Shown here one piece after another: positions 7,934 to 15,796 of a stretch of DNA of 35,910 bases (positions are counted from its first letter, which is position 1; each line of letters opens with the position of its first letter). The position numbers and the translations under genes were made by a program. A model generated the notes under the pieces. It searched no databases. It was not told where the DNA came from and saw nothing but the letters and a program-made list of their open reading frames with translations. Source of the stretch: Desulfocapsaceae bacterium (GTDB taxonomy: Bacteria; Desulfobacterota; Desulfobulbia; Desulfobulbales; Desulfocapsaceae); assembly GCA_031292275.1 (NCBI GenBank), contig JARLHL010000103.1, positions 1-35,910 on the forward strand, in the 5' to 3' direction.

Positions 7934-8784
7934 TAGTTCAGCCTCAATGCGCAGTAATCTCCATAACCGACGCGGTAGACATCCTGAAAGACCATATAAT
8001 TAATGCCGTCTATCGCAAAAACGTTTTCACTGGCGTTTTTGTGGCCGCTCACCCTGTACAGGCCGTCGATGGCAAAATAGGTTGAAGGCCTGACACTGTC
8101 GGTGACAAAAATCTGGTCCAGCAGGTAATCGCCGTTAATGCCCGAGAGTATGGTGTCCTTGTTCGCAGAGTTGGCGCTCACCACGTTGAGACTGGGGTTG
8201 CTTGCCGATTGCGCCCCGCCGTTGTAGCCTCCCCAGGTGCCTCCCGGCAGCAGGGCGCGGACGCCATAGCCGAGGTTCGCCCAGAAGGCGCTGTTGCCGT
8301 TATTGCTTACCGCGTACGACTGGTTCCTGATGGAGCCGCAGCCGCCGATCAGCATGGGATACGGATACTGGGTATCGGTTGCGGGGGGATCGCCCAGGCC
8401 GAGATGGACGAACTGGTAGACCGTCGATATTTTGGCAACCATGATGATCCGGCGCGGGGTGGCCACCATCCAGTACGGAATCGGCGCGTTCCACAGATAG
8501 GCAAAGCTCCTGTCCTTACCGCACGACAGCGGCTGCTTTTCCGGTTCGCGCCTGGCCCGCCAGCTGATCGAGCCGAAGAGGCACCAGTTATAATATCCTG
8601 CGGCGGGGTCTTCGAAGGTGTCCGCGCCGCAATAGATCCGGTCCAGCCCGGCCAGGCCCTCCCCGCACAGATAAAGCCTGGTGGCGCTCTGTTCCAGGAT
8701 CGTCCAGCCGTTGGCCGAGGCGAAGGTGGCCAGGACGGCCAGCAGGTCTTTGTAGTTGGCGGCGGTGCCGCTGGTGTATGCCAT
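7933..8784 (-). CDS. Tail protein, D3112-type, copy 1
   Basis: 283 residues. The MAYTSGTAANYKDLLAVL start followed by a GLAGLDRIYCGADTFEDPAAGYYNW segment closely resembles tail proteins of D3112-like transposable phages. Central part rich in Gly, Ser and Asn (SNNGNSAFWANLGYG), as in exposed tail or tip proteins. It starts 1 nt after the tape-measure stop. Likely a structural tip or host-contact protein; the exact role is not proven. Confidence 0.8.
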   Translation of the reverse strand: MAYTSGTAANYKDLLAVLATFASANGWTILEQSATRLYLCGEGLAGLDRIYCGADTFEDPAAGYYNWCLFGSISWRARREPEKQPLSCGKDRSFAYLWNAPIPYWMVATPRRIIMVAKISTVYQFVHLGLGDPPATDTQYPYPMLIGGCGSIRNQSYAVSNNGNSAFWANLGYGVRALLPGGTWGGYNGGAQSASNPSLNVVSANSANKDTILSGINGDYLLDQIFVTDSVRPSTYFAIDGLYRVSGHKNASENVFAIDGINYMVFQDVYRVGYGDYCALRLN

Positions 8785-8785
8785 G

Positions 8786-11700
8786 TCATCCTCCCAGGAT
8801 GGTTTTGATTGCCGATCCGTTCCGGCGGATGAAATTCAGCATGGTCTGCTCCCCGCTGCTTGTGCGCATGAGGTCCCCCAGCATATTCTTGTCGTTCACG
8901 TTGATCACCCGCAGATTGATGTCTCCGGCCTTGACGACGGTCTCGGGCGGCTGCCCCGGCGCCTGGCCGCCCTGTGCCAGCCGGAAGGATTGCGGCACGC
9001 GGGGCAAGGTGCCGCCCGCCAGGGCATGGGCCACATTTTTAGGGAATTGCAATCTCCGGATCTGTTCCATGAATCCCAGGCCGTAGTAGTCGACGGCTCT
9101 TACCGGCTGGACGAACTCGCGGGCGGTCAGCCAGGCCGGGATGTTGTCGGCAGTCGGGCTCGGAGACCAGCCGGGGACGGCGCCGCCTGCGGCAAACGAG
9201 AAAAACGACCCGATTTTCGAGACGACTCCGCTCAGGTCCATGCCGCCGCCGTCGGTCTTCTTGCCTCCCATGCCCTGCAAGGCATTCATTATCATCTGCT
9301 TTGAGATGATCTGGGAAAGCCACTGGATTGTCGACAGCGCGAAGTCGCGCATCGATTCTTTGGCGGATTTCGATCCGGTGATAAACGAGGTCCAGGCCGA
9401 TTCCAGATTCGAGGAGATCTGATCGGCGATATTACGGCCTATAAAGATCATCATCTCACCGTCGGTCTGCATGGTCTTGCGGGCTTCCCGAAAACCGTGA
9501 GACAGCGCGGCGCCCATATCGTCGCCGGAGGCTATGAGCTTTTCCTGCACCTGATCTTCAGTGAGCACTTTGCCGAGAGCCGCCTGGACGGCTTTCTGAT
9601 ATTCTTTCGCCGCTATCACGCCGCTTCTGAATTTTTCCTCGGCCTCGGCCAGATTCTCTCGTATGACATTGGTGTCTCCGTCCGCCGCAATCTGCAGCGC
9701 CTGCATCCGCAGCTGGGCCAGCTCGGCCTGGGCGCCAATAATGTTGGCCGGGTCCACACCGGGACCGGCGGCATTCATCATGTCGATTTCGCGCTGCTTG
9801 GCGTTGATGCGCTCCTGGGCGATCCGGTCGTTTATAGCCTGTTCGGCCCGGGCTCTGGCAAGAAGGGTGGGCAGCTTATGGGCCTCGATCTTCTGCACCT
9901 CCAGCTCCAGGAGCTTCTGCTCGCTTAAGGCCTTAAGCTGGGCGGCGTTGATCTGGACCTGGATGTTTGCCCGCTCCACATAGAGGTCGTTGATCTTCTT
10001 CTGCAGCTGCTCCTGCTGGGTGTCGGCGTCCTTGCTTTTGGAGCTTGCAGGCATTGCGGCAAGCAGCTGCCGGTATCGTGCAATCTCCTTGTCGATCAGG
10101 TCGATTTTGTCGCTGTGAACGGCGATGGAGCCCTGCTCTTTGGCAAGAAGCTGGTTCTGGTATTCGAGGATATTTTTCAGGCCGCTCAGTTCACGGTCTT
10201 TTTCCATATTGGCGATTTCGGCCTCAACTCGCCGCACAGTATTGCCGAAATCGGTCCAGGCCTGATTTGCCTCCTTGGCGGAATTTTTACCCAGGGACAA
10301 GGATGCCCATTTCTTGTTCGCCAGCTCATCCAGCTCGCCTTGAGTTATTTTCCCTTCCGCTTTCCATGCCTTAAGCTGTTCAATGTACCTGTTGTAGTCC
10401 GCGATCTCCTCGGCGCGCAGCTTCTTCTTCTCTTCGCTCAGCCGTTCGGCATTTTCTGCGGCCGCCCGTTCGTCGGCGATCTGTCTCTTTCTGTCCTGAG
10501 CCTCCTTTTTTTCAGCCGCTTCCTTGTCCGCCTGGGCACGAGCAGCAGAACGGGCAGCCGAATCGCGGGCCTTGACTCCGTCCTGGATAGCCTTGATTTC
10601 GTCCTGCAGATCTTTAACCCGTTTATCCTTGGCGCCGGGATCGGCGAATAGGGATACGGAATACCACGGCTTTTTGTTGATTTCGTCGATCTGCTGCCGA
10701 AGAGACGCTATTCTCCGGGCGTCTTTTTCGGCCTGGGTAATAATCTCCCCCGTATTCCAGTCCCTCTTGCCTGATATGGCATCCCATATATTCAGAACGG
10801 ACTTGTTGAATTCCAGGGCTTTCCTGGGCAGGGACCCGATATTCATATCGAAAGCCCTCAACGCCTCATTGAGGGTGCCAAGAGCCAAGGCGGCTCTGGC
10901 GTAGGGATTTGCCCCCACGGCCACATTAAGGGCGATCTGCGCCACCTTGGCAGCCCCGAGCAGCCCGGCGAAGGTGATCAATTCCGGTCCTATTCTCTTG
11001 AGGGCCTTGAAAAAAAGATCGGCTGCCGAACGTAAGGATGCAAAAATTTCCCGGCCCTTATCCGTGTCGAGGGCATCCTGCATCTCCTTGAGTTTTTCGG
11101 TTGCCGCCTTTACGGCATCGGCGAACTGCTTTAAAAATGGCTCCCCGAGCTTTACCATCAAGTCCTGTATATACCGCGTCATGGAGAGCAGCTGCTTCCC
11201 GGCCGTGGTCATTGAGGACTCGTATGCCCCGTTGATGCTTGCGCCGGCGCGCAAGGCTTCATTCATGCGCGCCTGGGCCTTTTGATTTTCGGTGAGCTGG
11301 TTTGCGGTTATCCCGAGCGCCTTGGCTTCCCGCATATACGCCTGCTCGAAATTCGCCATGATCCCGAGGTTGTGTAAGAGTACAACCTGGCCCGTGGCAA
11401 TGCCGGTCATCATCCTGTCGTAGGCCTCCGACGAGTTGACATTTGCCACAACGGCGGCGTTCTGCGCGACCCTGGCTAACTCGGTAGATTTGGACAAGTC
11501 GATGTTGGCCTGGATCATCCGGACAACGGCCTGGCGGGACGCCTCCATGGAAATTCCGGTCTTCTGGAGTCCCTCCGCCGCCCCCTTAAGCTCGGCTTTC
11601 GCATACCCGGCGGCGCGGCCTACGGTATCCATCACCACGCCCAGCGTCTCATACCTTGCGGCCATGGTGACGCTGTCTTTAATAAGATCGGCGAGCTTGA

Positions 11701-11890
11701 TTCCGGCAAAGGCCTGCGCCGCCTTGGTTGCCAGGCCGGCAAAGGCGTCTTTCAGGTCGTTTGTTGCATTCTGGGTTTGCCGGGACGCCTTTTCAACGTC
11801 GCCAAGCTTATCGACTACCTTGTCGATGGAGCTGGAAAGCCCGCGATCGATTGCCGACAATATGATTTGGATTACGTTGTTTTCAGCCAT
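8786..11890 (-). CDS. Tail tape measure protein
   Basis: 1034 residues. It sets tail length and is ejected during infection. N-terminal region (residues 1-300) resembles tape-measure N-domains (NVIQIILSAIDRGLSSSI; SSEAYDRMMTGIATGQ). Long charged helical and coiled-coil stretches occupy about residues 400-800, with many Lys/Glu/Ala. The C-terminal part has WTSFITGSKSAKESMRDFALSTI, the lambda-type tape-measure C-terminal motif, and a Gly/Pro-rich FAAGGAVPGWSPSPTADNIPAWL segment. The ATG overlaps the stop of the frameshift-extension frame by 8 nt, so it is translated directly after the chaperones. Its length predicts a tail of about 150 nm by the usual 1.5 angstrom per residue rule (inference). 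Confidence 0.95.
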   Translation of the reverse strand: MAENNVIQIILSAIDRGLSSSIDKVVDKLGDVEKASRQTQNATNDLKDAFAGLATKAAQAFAGIKLADLIKDSVTMAARYETLGVVMDTVGRAAGYAKAELKGAAEGLQKTGISMEASRQAVVRMIQANIDLSKSTELARVAQNAAVVANVNSSEAYDRMMTGIATGQVVLLHNLGIMANFEQAYMREAKALGITANQLTENQKAQARMNEALRAGASINGAYESSMTTAGKQLLSMTRYIQDLMVKLGEPFLKQFADAVKAATEKLKEMQDALDTDKGREIFASLRSAADLFFKALKRIGPELITFAGLLGAAKVAQIALNVAVGANPYARAALALGTLNEALRAFDMNIGSLPRKALEFNKSVLNIWDAISGKRDWNTGEIITQAEKDARRIASLRQQIDEINKKPWYSVSLFADPGAKDKRVKDLQDEIKAIQDGVKARDSAARSAARAQADKEAAEKKEAQDRKRQIADERAAAENAERLSEEKKKLRAEEIADYNRYIEQLKAWKAEGKITQGELDELANKKWASLSLGKNSAKEANQAWTDFGNTVRRVEAEIANMEKDRELSGLKNILEYQNQLLAKEQGSIAVHSDKIDLIDKEIARYRQLLAAMPASSKSKDADTQQEQLQKKINDLYVERANIQVQINAAQLKALSEQKLLELEVQKIEAHKLPTLLARARAEQAINDRIAQERINAKQREIDMMNAAGPGVDPANIIGAQAELAQLRMQALQIAADGDTNVIRENLAEAEEKFRSGVIAAKEYQKAVQAALGKVLTEDQVQEKLIASGDDMGAALSHGFREARKTMQTDGEMMIFIGRNIADQISSNLESAWTSFITGSKSAKESMRDFALSTIQWLSQIISKQMIMNALQGMGGKKTDGGGMDLSGVVSKIGSFFSFAAGGAVPGWSPSPTADNIPAWLTAREFVQPVRAVDYYGLGFMEQIRRLQFPKNVAHALAGGTLPRVPQSFRLAQGGQAPGQPPETVVKAGDINLRVINVNDKNMLGDLMRTSSGEQTMLNFIRRNGSAIKTILGG

Positions 11891-12313
11891 TGACGCCCAT
11901 CATTGCTAGTGCCCGCAGGAAAAATGCATAGCCGTATTCCCAGGTTATTGGACCGTGTCCGGCTCCGATGACGAGGCAGATTGCATCGGTGAGCGCTTCA
12001 CCGCCTCGCTTATCGATTCTTTTATCGCCGCCATGATTACCCGGTCGATCCCCATTTGGCGGCACACTCCCAAAAAAGAGGAATTCACCTCCTCGAAGGC
12101 CTGCCACAGCTCCTCGATTTCTGACGGGTACATTTCAAGAAGAGTTTCTTCCGTAAGATCAGGGCAGCCGAGTTTTAATAAATCTTTCATCCGGTCGATT
12201 CCGGAGACGGTTTCGTCCCCGGAATTATTGACCAGATCCCAGATTGTGCGGACGGAAAGCTCGCGGACGGTGAAGGATCGGTTGCCGATCGGGATGGTTT
12301 TGGTTTTCTGCAT
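11883..12313 (-). CDS. Tail assembly chaperone, long -1 frameshift product (GT-like)
   Basis: Predicted 143-residue fusion: the first 81 residues are read in the frame of the short chaperone, then a -1 slip at 12071-12077 gives 62 more residues, ending ICLVIGAGHGPITWEYGYAFFLRALAMMGVNG just inside the tape-measure start. The extension frame is open exactly over the overlap and its stop overlaps the tape-measure ATG, which is how lambda G-GT type pairs are arranged. The long form should bridge the tape measure and tail tube during assembly. Seen: frame, slippery heptamer, downstream stem. Inferred: slippage frequency and function. Confidence 0.8.
11945..12313 (-). CDS. Tail assembly chaperone, short form (G-like)
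   Basis: 122 residues, acidic and helical, with the start MQKTKTIPIGNRSFTVRELSV followed by WDLVNN and ...LTEETLLEMYPSEIEELW, as in phage tail-tube chaperones encoded between the tube and the tape measure. Start ATG at 12313 has AAAGGAG 8 nt upstream, beside the diverged dispersed repeat. The C-terminal tail is Ser/Pro-rich. About one third of its length lies after the frameshift site, so both products share residues 1-81. Confidence 0.85.
   Translation of the reverse strand: MQKTKTIPIGNRSFTVRELSVRTIWDLVNNSGDETVSGIDRMKDLLKLGCPDLTEETLLEMYPSEIEELWQAFEEVNSSFLGVCRQMGIDRVIMAAIKESISEAVKRSPMQSASSSEPDTVQ
12027..12077 (-). promoter_or_regulatory. Programmed -1 ribosomal frameshift signal
   Basis: On the coding strand the heptamer T TTT TTG (12077 down to 12071) is in the correct X XXY YYZ phase with codons 80-81 of the chaperone. 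Seven nt later there is a perfect 7-bp GC-rich stem, GCCGCCA (12063-12057) with TGGCGGC (12033-12027), enclosing a 23-nt loop. Slippery site, 5-9 nt spacer and stem are the standard parts of a -1 signal. A -1 slip joins the short chaperone to the frame that ends at 11883. Confidence 0.88.
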
Positions 12314-12321
12314 ATGGTGCT

Positions 12322-12420
12322 CCTTTTTTGAAAGTCTCCCAAGAGCAACGGCCTCGCCTTGCCGGAGTTGCGAGCTTTCATGGTCTGCCCAGGCTGGCCA
12401 ATTTGGTCCAGCCCTGCTGG
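12322..12420. repeat. Diverged single copy of the ~100-bp dispersed repeat
   Basis: Read on the minus strand it starts CCAGCAGGGCTGGACCA directly after the tail-tube stop codon, carries the inverted repeat GGCTGG/CCAGCC (10-nt loop), then CCATGAAAGC, and ends near CTTTC before the chaperone ribosome-binding site. It is recognisably the same unit as at 4333-4563 but more diverged and in the other orientation. Confidence 0.8.
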
Positions 12421-13164
12421 TTAGATGATTTCAAACGGCCAGGTCTTGCCCTCGGGGGTAATCATGGTGCCGACAAAGCCCAGCTCGGGGAAGCCGCCCT
12501 GGGCGAGCATGTCGAAATCGCCCTCGGCCCGGAGCTGGACCTTAAAGACCCGGAGCTTGATGTCGCTGCCGTCCACATAGTTCCTGCCGTCCAGATACAG
12601 GCCGACATTGATCACCGGCGAGGTGGCTCCGGTAATCTTGCTGCCGCTGGCCGCAGCCTTGTTTCCGGACAGATTCAGGACCTCGCCGTCTTTGATTGAA
12701 CCGGTAGACAGCGCTCTTATCATTCCCATGCGCAGGTTGATCTCATAATCCGTCCCCAGCGTGTAGGTTGCGAGGCCATCCTCGTCCTTCACCTCGCAGG
12801 TCGTGAGATCGACCAGCTCGATCGGCACCCATTTATCGTGGATGGCGGTGACGGCGGCGGAATAGGCTCCCGCGTCCGCCTCCATGTCCTGGGCCCGGCC
12901 CATGAAGAAGGCGGCCAGGATCCGGGGATCGTAGCGGTTCAGTGACAACGAAACGGTGGAACTGGTGATCCGGGTATAGGAATCGCCGGTCTGGCCCAGG
13001 GTGTCGCGGCCGTTGAGCTTGTTTTCAAGCGTCTCGGTCTCCACCTTGGGGATCAGCTTGGTGGCGTTGCCGACCAGGTCGAAGCCGGTCGAGGCCCCGT
13101 CCGGAGTCAGAAAATCAAAGTACAGATCACCGCCTGCGATGATGCCTTGCTGTGCTGATTTCAT
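12421..13164 (-). CDS. Major tail tube protein
   Basis: 247 residues, beta-rich. Segments KLIPKVETETLENKLNGRDTLGQ, TSSTVSLSLNRYDPRILAAFFMG and TLGTDYEINLRMGMIRALS match phage tail-tube proteins that carry a linear array of beta strands and a YDP motif. It should polymerise into the non-contractile tube. ATG with AAGGAG 8-9 nt upstream, in ATGA overlap with gp37. No tail-sheath gene is present anywhere in the window, supporting a siphovirus tail. It is followed by a dispersed repeat. Confidence 0.88.
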   Translation of the reverse strand: MKSAQQGIIAGGDLYFDFLTPDGASTGFDLVGNATKLIPKVETETLENKLNGRDTLGQTGDSYTRITSSTVSLSLNRYDPRILAAFFMGRAQDMEADAGAYSAAVTAIHDKWVPIELVDLTTCEVKDEDGLATYTLGTDYEINLRMGMIRALSTGSIKDGEVLNLSGNKAAASGSKITGATSPVINVGLYLDGRNYVDGSDIKLRVFKVQLRAEGDFDMLAQGGFPELGFVGTMITPEGKTWPFEII

Positions 13165-13574
13165 GGTGTAATCTCCTTATCAATGACAGCCGGTATAACC
13201 TTCATGGTCAGCCGGGCCGTATATACGAGCATTGTCTGCTCTATTCCTTCCATTCGTATTTCCGGCACTTCTGCGGGCAGCGTGCCGCCCTCCCAGGGCC
13301 TCCAGCCGGTAAAGGCTGCGCGGACCGCATCGATGCAGGCCCCCGCGGCACCTTGCCCCTTATCCGCGCCGAGCACCGGGATCAGCAGGACCAGATCCCA
13401 GCCAAGCTCCCGCGTGACCATGGGCGAGGATACCACCGCCCGGTCATAGGCCAGAAACATGGCCGCCGAAGGGGGGCTCGACAGAACCTTTCCGGTGACT
13501 GTGCGCTCCACCGCCTTGAACAGGCCGAGGCCTTTCAACCTGGCCTTAATCTCACGAGCGATTTTGTCTATCAT
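13161..13574 (-). CDS. Mu gp37-like head-tail protein (DUF1834)
   Basis: 137 residues. The start MIDKIAREIKARLKGLGLFKAVERTVTG and the core DLVLLIPVLGADKGQGAAG...WRPWEGG fit the Mu gp37/DUF1834 family, which lies after gp36 in FluMu-type genomes and is thought to be a tail-terminator or head-tail joining protein. Start taken as the ATG at 13574 overlapping the gp36 stop (TGATG); a GTG one codon earlier is possible. Confidence 0.85.
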   Translation of the reverse strand: MIDKIAREIKARLKGLGLFKAVERTVTGKVLSSPPSAAMFLAYDRAVVSSPMVTRELGWDLVLLIPVLGADKGQGAAGACIDAVRAAFTGWRPWEGGTLPAEVPEIRMEGIEQTMLVYTARLTMKVIPAVIDKEITP

Positions 13575-14002
13575 CACAGGCCCCTCATTTTTCTCCGGCT
13601 GAAGATCCGCTCGTTCCCGGAGACCAGCGCCCCATGGCTGACATTGTCCGCCTGGACCATGCGCGGGATGCCGATCGAGGCCTGGCCCTTCTGGACCAGC
13701 CGCAGGAAGTCCAGCGCCTGCTTGTGCCGCTGGCCGATCAGATCCGGCATCGGCACATGGGTGCGCCTGCTGTACAGGTTATAGACGGCCAGGTCCACCG
13801 TGTACATCCGGACCAGATCCGGCACCGGATCAAACGGCACGCTGTACAGATCCCGGCAATGGGCGTCGATTAAGGCCATGCCGTTGGCGATGGCCCGGTC
13901 CACGGCCGTTTCATCAACCGCCCCGGTCTGTTCATCATCGGTGAGGCTGATCAGCTCGGCCTCGGCCATCTGCTCCAGGATGTCTGCAAGCTCGGCATAC
14001 AT
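13574..14002 (-). CDS. Mu gp36-like protein (DUF1320), head-tail connector
   Basis: 142 residues, all-helical. MYAELADILEQM, AVDRAIANGMALIDAHCRDLY and VDLAVYNLYSRR are the DUF1320 signature seen in Mu gp36, which resembles gp6-type head-tail adaptors. ATG at 14002 overlaps the stop of the HI1506-like gene (TGATG); a GTG one codon upstream (14005) is an alternative. It sits between HI1506-like and gp37 genes, exactly as in FluMu. Confidence 0.9.
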   Translation of the reverse strand: MYAELADILEQMAEAELISLTDDEQTGAVDETAVDRAIANGMALIDAHCRDLYSVPFDPVPDLVRMYTVDLAVYNLYSRRTHVPMPDLIGQRHKQALDFLRLVQKGQASIGIPRMVQADNVSHGALVSGNERIFSRRKMRGL

Positions 14003-14241
14003 CACTGTTCATCCTCGCTTTCTTCGGAGCCTTTCTTCTCCTCCTTCTTGCCGCTGCCGGCATTCTGTTTGGAGCCTTTCTTCTCCTCCTCTTTGCCGAT
14101 GCTGAGATTCAACATCGGCTCGGCCTGCAGCACCTTCAACTCCTCGGCGCTGAACCGGTCGTCGGGATAGTCGACCGGCCGCACCGGATGGGCAATGCCG
14201 CAACGCCTGAAGCCTGCCTGCCTGCTGGTAATCGTGATCAT
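14002..14241 (-). CDS. HI1506-like / gp35-like protein with acidic-basic repeat tail
   Basis: 79 residues. The N-terminal half (RQAGFRRCGIAHPVRPVDYPDDRFSAEELKVLQAEPML) is the FluMu HI1506 family signature. The C-terminal half is low complexity, with the GKEEEKKGS/GKKEEKKGS motif twice and an acidic end (EESEDEQ). The repeat is also visible in DNA (14028-14100). GAGGTG lies 5-6 nt before ATG 14241. Located between major capsid and gp36; role in head assembly unknown. Confidence 0.85.
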   Translation of the reverse strand: MITITSRQAGFRRCGIAHPVRPVDYPDDRFSAEELKVLQAEPMLNLSIGKEEEKKGSKQNAGSGKKEEKKGSEESEDEQ

Positions 14242-14261
14242 ACTTTCACCTCTTTTTCAGT

Positions 14262-14341
14262 TGCCTGGGGAATGGCAAATTCCGGCCTCTTTCCCTTCCT
14301 TCTACCTTTTGTTTTCTGACTTCTGGCTTCTGCCTTCTGAC
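14262..14341. repeat. Degenerate purine-rich heptamer repeat
   Basis: On the minus strand, directly after the capsid stop codon, come repeated RRYAGAA-type heptamers (GTCAGAA, GGCAGAA, GCCAGAA, GTCAGAA, then more diverged units). This is the well-known intergenic polypurine repeat that translates as junk QKAEARSQKTKG and is common in some bacterial chromosomes. It fills the gap between the major capsid gene and the HI1506-like gene. No function is visible. Confidence 0.75.
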
Positions 14342-15235
14342 CTATGCCAGCCAGGGCACTTCCAGCAGGCCGACACGGTTGAAGTTGATATTCGAGTCGC
14401 CGCCGTTGATCAGCTGGGCCTGGAGAATCTTCCTGGCCGCGCTGGCATTCGACGACCCGACGACCAGCAGATCCGGGGTGACGCCCAAGGGGCTGCCGTA
14501 GTCGCCCTTGAACGCGCTCATGGCGGCGTAGGCGGCCTCGAAGTTGTCCGCATCGAGCACGGCCCTGGAGCCGTAGGCCATCTGCCAGAAACCGAAGCCG
14601 ACATTGCAGCGGGAATCCACACCGTAGATCAGATCCCCCTTCATAAAGACATTGCCGTCGGTCTCCTTGTCCAGGGCGACGAAGTTCGCACCCTTGCGGT
14701 CCTGAAAGATCAGCGGCTTCAGCGGCCTGCGGGTGTCGAGCAGGAACCACGGCGCACGAGCTCCCGGCTGGACGTTGCCGACCGAGGCAACACTGCCGTC
14801 CTCCTGGATCACCGGGTGGTCGGCATCAAAAAAATACTGTTTGTCGTAACATCTGGTGGTAAAGCCTGCGGCAAGCAGGGCAAAGACCAGCCGGTCCGGA
14901 TGCTCGGCGGCATTCTGGCCCAGCATCTGCATCAGCGGAGTGTAGATGCCGTACTGATCGTCGTCGATCTTGTCGCTGTCCACGGCGACGGTGGACTCGA
15001 ACTTCTTGTTCTTGATCGAGTAGTCATGCTGGCCGAGGTTGTTGATCTGCCGGTCTCCGATCCATTCCCGCATGCCGGGGATCTGGCCCAGCCAGCCGTA
15101 ATCCTCCACGCTGGTCGAGGACGGAATCCTGGTGGCGATCTTCTGCCAAAAGGAAGGTGCTCCGGCAAAACCGTTCTGGAAGGCGGTCTTGAAGGCCCGG
15201 AAGAGAATTGCCAGGCTGTTGCTGTTGATTATCAT
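14342..15235 (-). CDS. T: Major capsid protein, Mu gpT family
   Basis: 297-residue major head subunit. Matches the Mu gpT family (PF10124): FKTAFQNGFAGAPSFWQKIAT, VEDYGWLGQIPGMREWIGDRQ, KKFESTVAVDSDKIDDDQYGIY and DADHPV are the family's conserved segments. ATG with GGGAG 8 nt upstream; that ribosome-binding site lies at the very edge of the dispersed repeat. Flanked by the cement protein (upstream) and HI1506-like gene (downstream). Its stop TAG is followed at once by the purine repeat. Confidence 0.95.
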   Translation of the reverse strand: MIINSNSLAILFRAFKTAFQNGFAGAPSFWQKIATRIPSSTSVEDYGWLGQIPGMREWIGDRQINNLGQHDYSIKNKKFESTVAVDSDKIDDDQYGIYTPLMQMLGQNAAEHPDRLVFALLAAGFTTRCYDKQYFFDADHPVIQEDGSVASVGNVQPGARAPWFLLDTRRPLKPLIFQDRKGANFVALDKETDGNVFMKGDLIYGVDSRCNVGFGFWQMAYGSRAVLDADNFEAAYAAMSAFKGDYGSPLGVTPDLLVVGSSNASAARKILQAQLINGGDSNINFNRVGLLEVPWLA

Positions 15236-15248
15236 GATATGCTCCCTG

Positions 15249-15350
15249 CTGGTTTATATGAAAGCCCCCCAGAGACGGCATCCTTGCCATACTGGAATGA
15301 GGCGCTGCATGGTTTGCTAAGGTCGGTCAGTCCGGTCCAGCTTTGCCGGC
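15249..15350. repeat. Single copy of the ~100-bp dispersed repeat between cement and capsid genes
   Basis: On the minus strand it begins directly after the cement-protein stop (TAG at 15353-15351), keeps the CGCCTCATTCCAGTATGGCA core of the 4.3-kb units, and ends with CAGCAGGGAG, whose GGGAG is the likely ribosome-binding site for the capsid gene. Less identical at its outer arm than the units at 4333-4563. Confidence 0.85.
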
Positions 15351-15761
15351 CTAACGGAAGTCGACCCAGACGCCCCGGGCGTCCACGTCGAAGACCTGGC
15401 CCGCCACCGATCGCGCCCCTGAGCCATTGGTTTTGGCCACGGTCTGGTCGTCGGCGATATAGCAGTCCTTGCCGATGTCGGCCCTGGTGACCAGGTCGCC
15501 TGCGGCCGAGTTGGCAAAACGGAAGATCCCCTTATCGATCTCCACCGTCTTGTCGCCAGCGGCCCCGCCCGCATTATCTACCGTGGCGGTTGCCCGGCCC
15601 GCGCCCAGGAGGCCTGCTGCGGCCTTTCCCGGCACGGCGTTGCCGCTGCCGTCGCGGGCGACCAGCGCGCCTGCGTAGATGATCACTGCCGCGGCCGCCG
15701 CCAGGCTCAACCGGCTGCCGTCTCGTTCGATGGTGTCGCGCTCTGCTGCCAATGCTGTCAT
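15351..15761 (-). CDS. Capsid cement/decoration protein
   Basis: 136 residues, Ala/Gly-rich with likely beta structure: AAAAVIIYAGALVARDGSGNAVPG, GRATATVDNAGGAAGDKTVEIDKGIFRFAN and VAGQVFDVDARGVWVDFR fit the DUF2190-like/FluMu capsid cement proteins encoded between protease/scaffold I and capsid T. It should bind and stabilise the expanded head. GAGGAG lies 6 nt before ATG. Its stop is abutted by a dispersed repeat. Confidence 0.85.
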   Translation of the reverse strand: MTALAAERDTIERDGSRLSLAAAAAVIIYAGALVARDGSGNAVPGKAAAGLLGAGRATATVDNAGGAAGDKTVEIDKGIFRFANSAAGDLVTRADIGKDCYIADDQTVAKTNGSGARSVAGQVFDVDARGVWVDFR

Positions 15762-15796
15762 TATGTGCTCCTCTGTTTCGTTGATATTGGGCCATC

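Noticed and set aside
7166-8784. Diversity-generating retroelement target or CRISPR array
   Set aside because: No reverse transcriptase, no template/variable repeat pair, and no regularly spaced direct repeats anywhere in the window.
11883-12107. Sequencing error splitting one chaperone gene
   Set aside because: Both frames have sensible ends, and a properly phased slippery heptamer with spacer and stem lies in the overlap, so programmed frameshifting explains it better.
14195-15490. Long plus-strand frame across capsid and repeats (also 17819-19159 and 30186-31259)
   Set aside because: Antisense shadows of the capsid, MuF/portal and MuB genes, with low-complexity composition and no ribosome-binding site.
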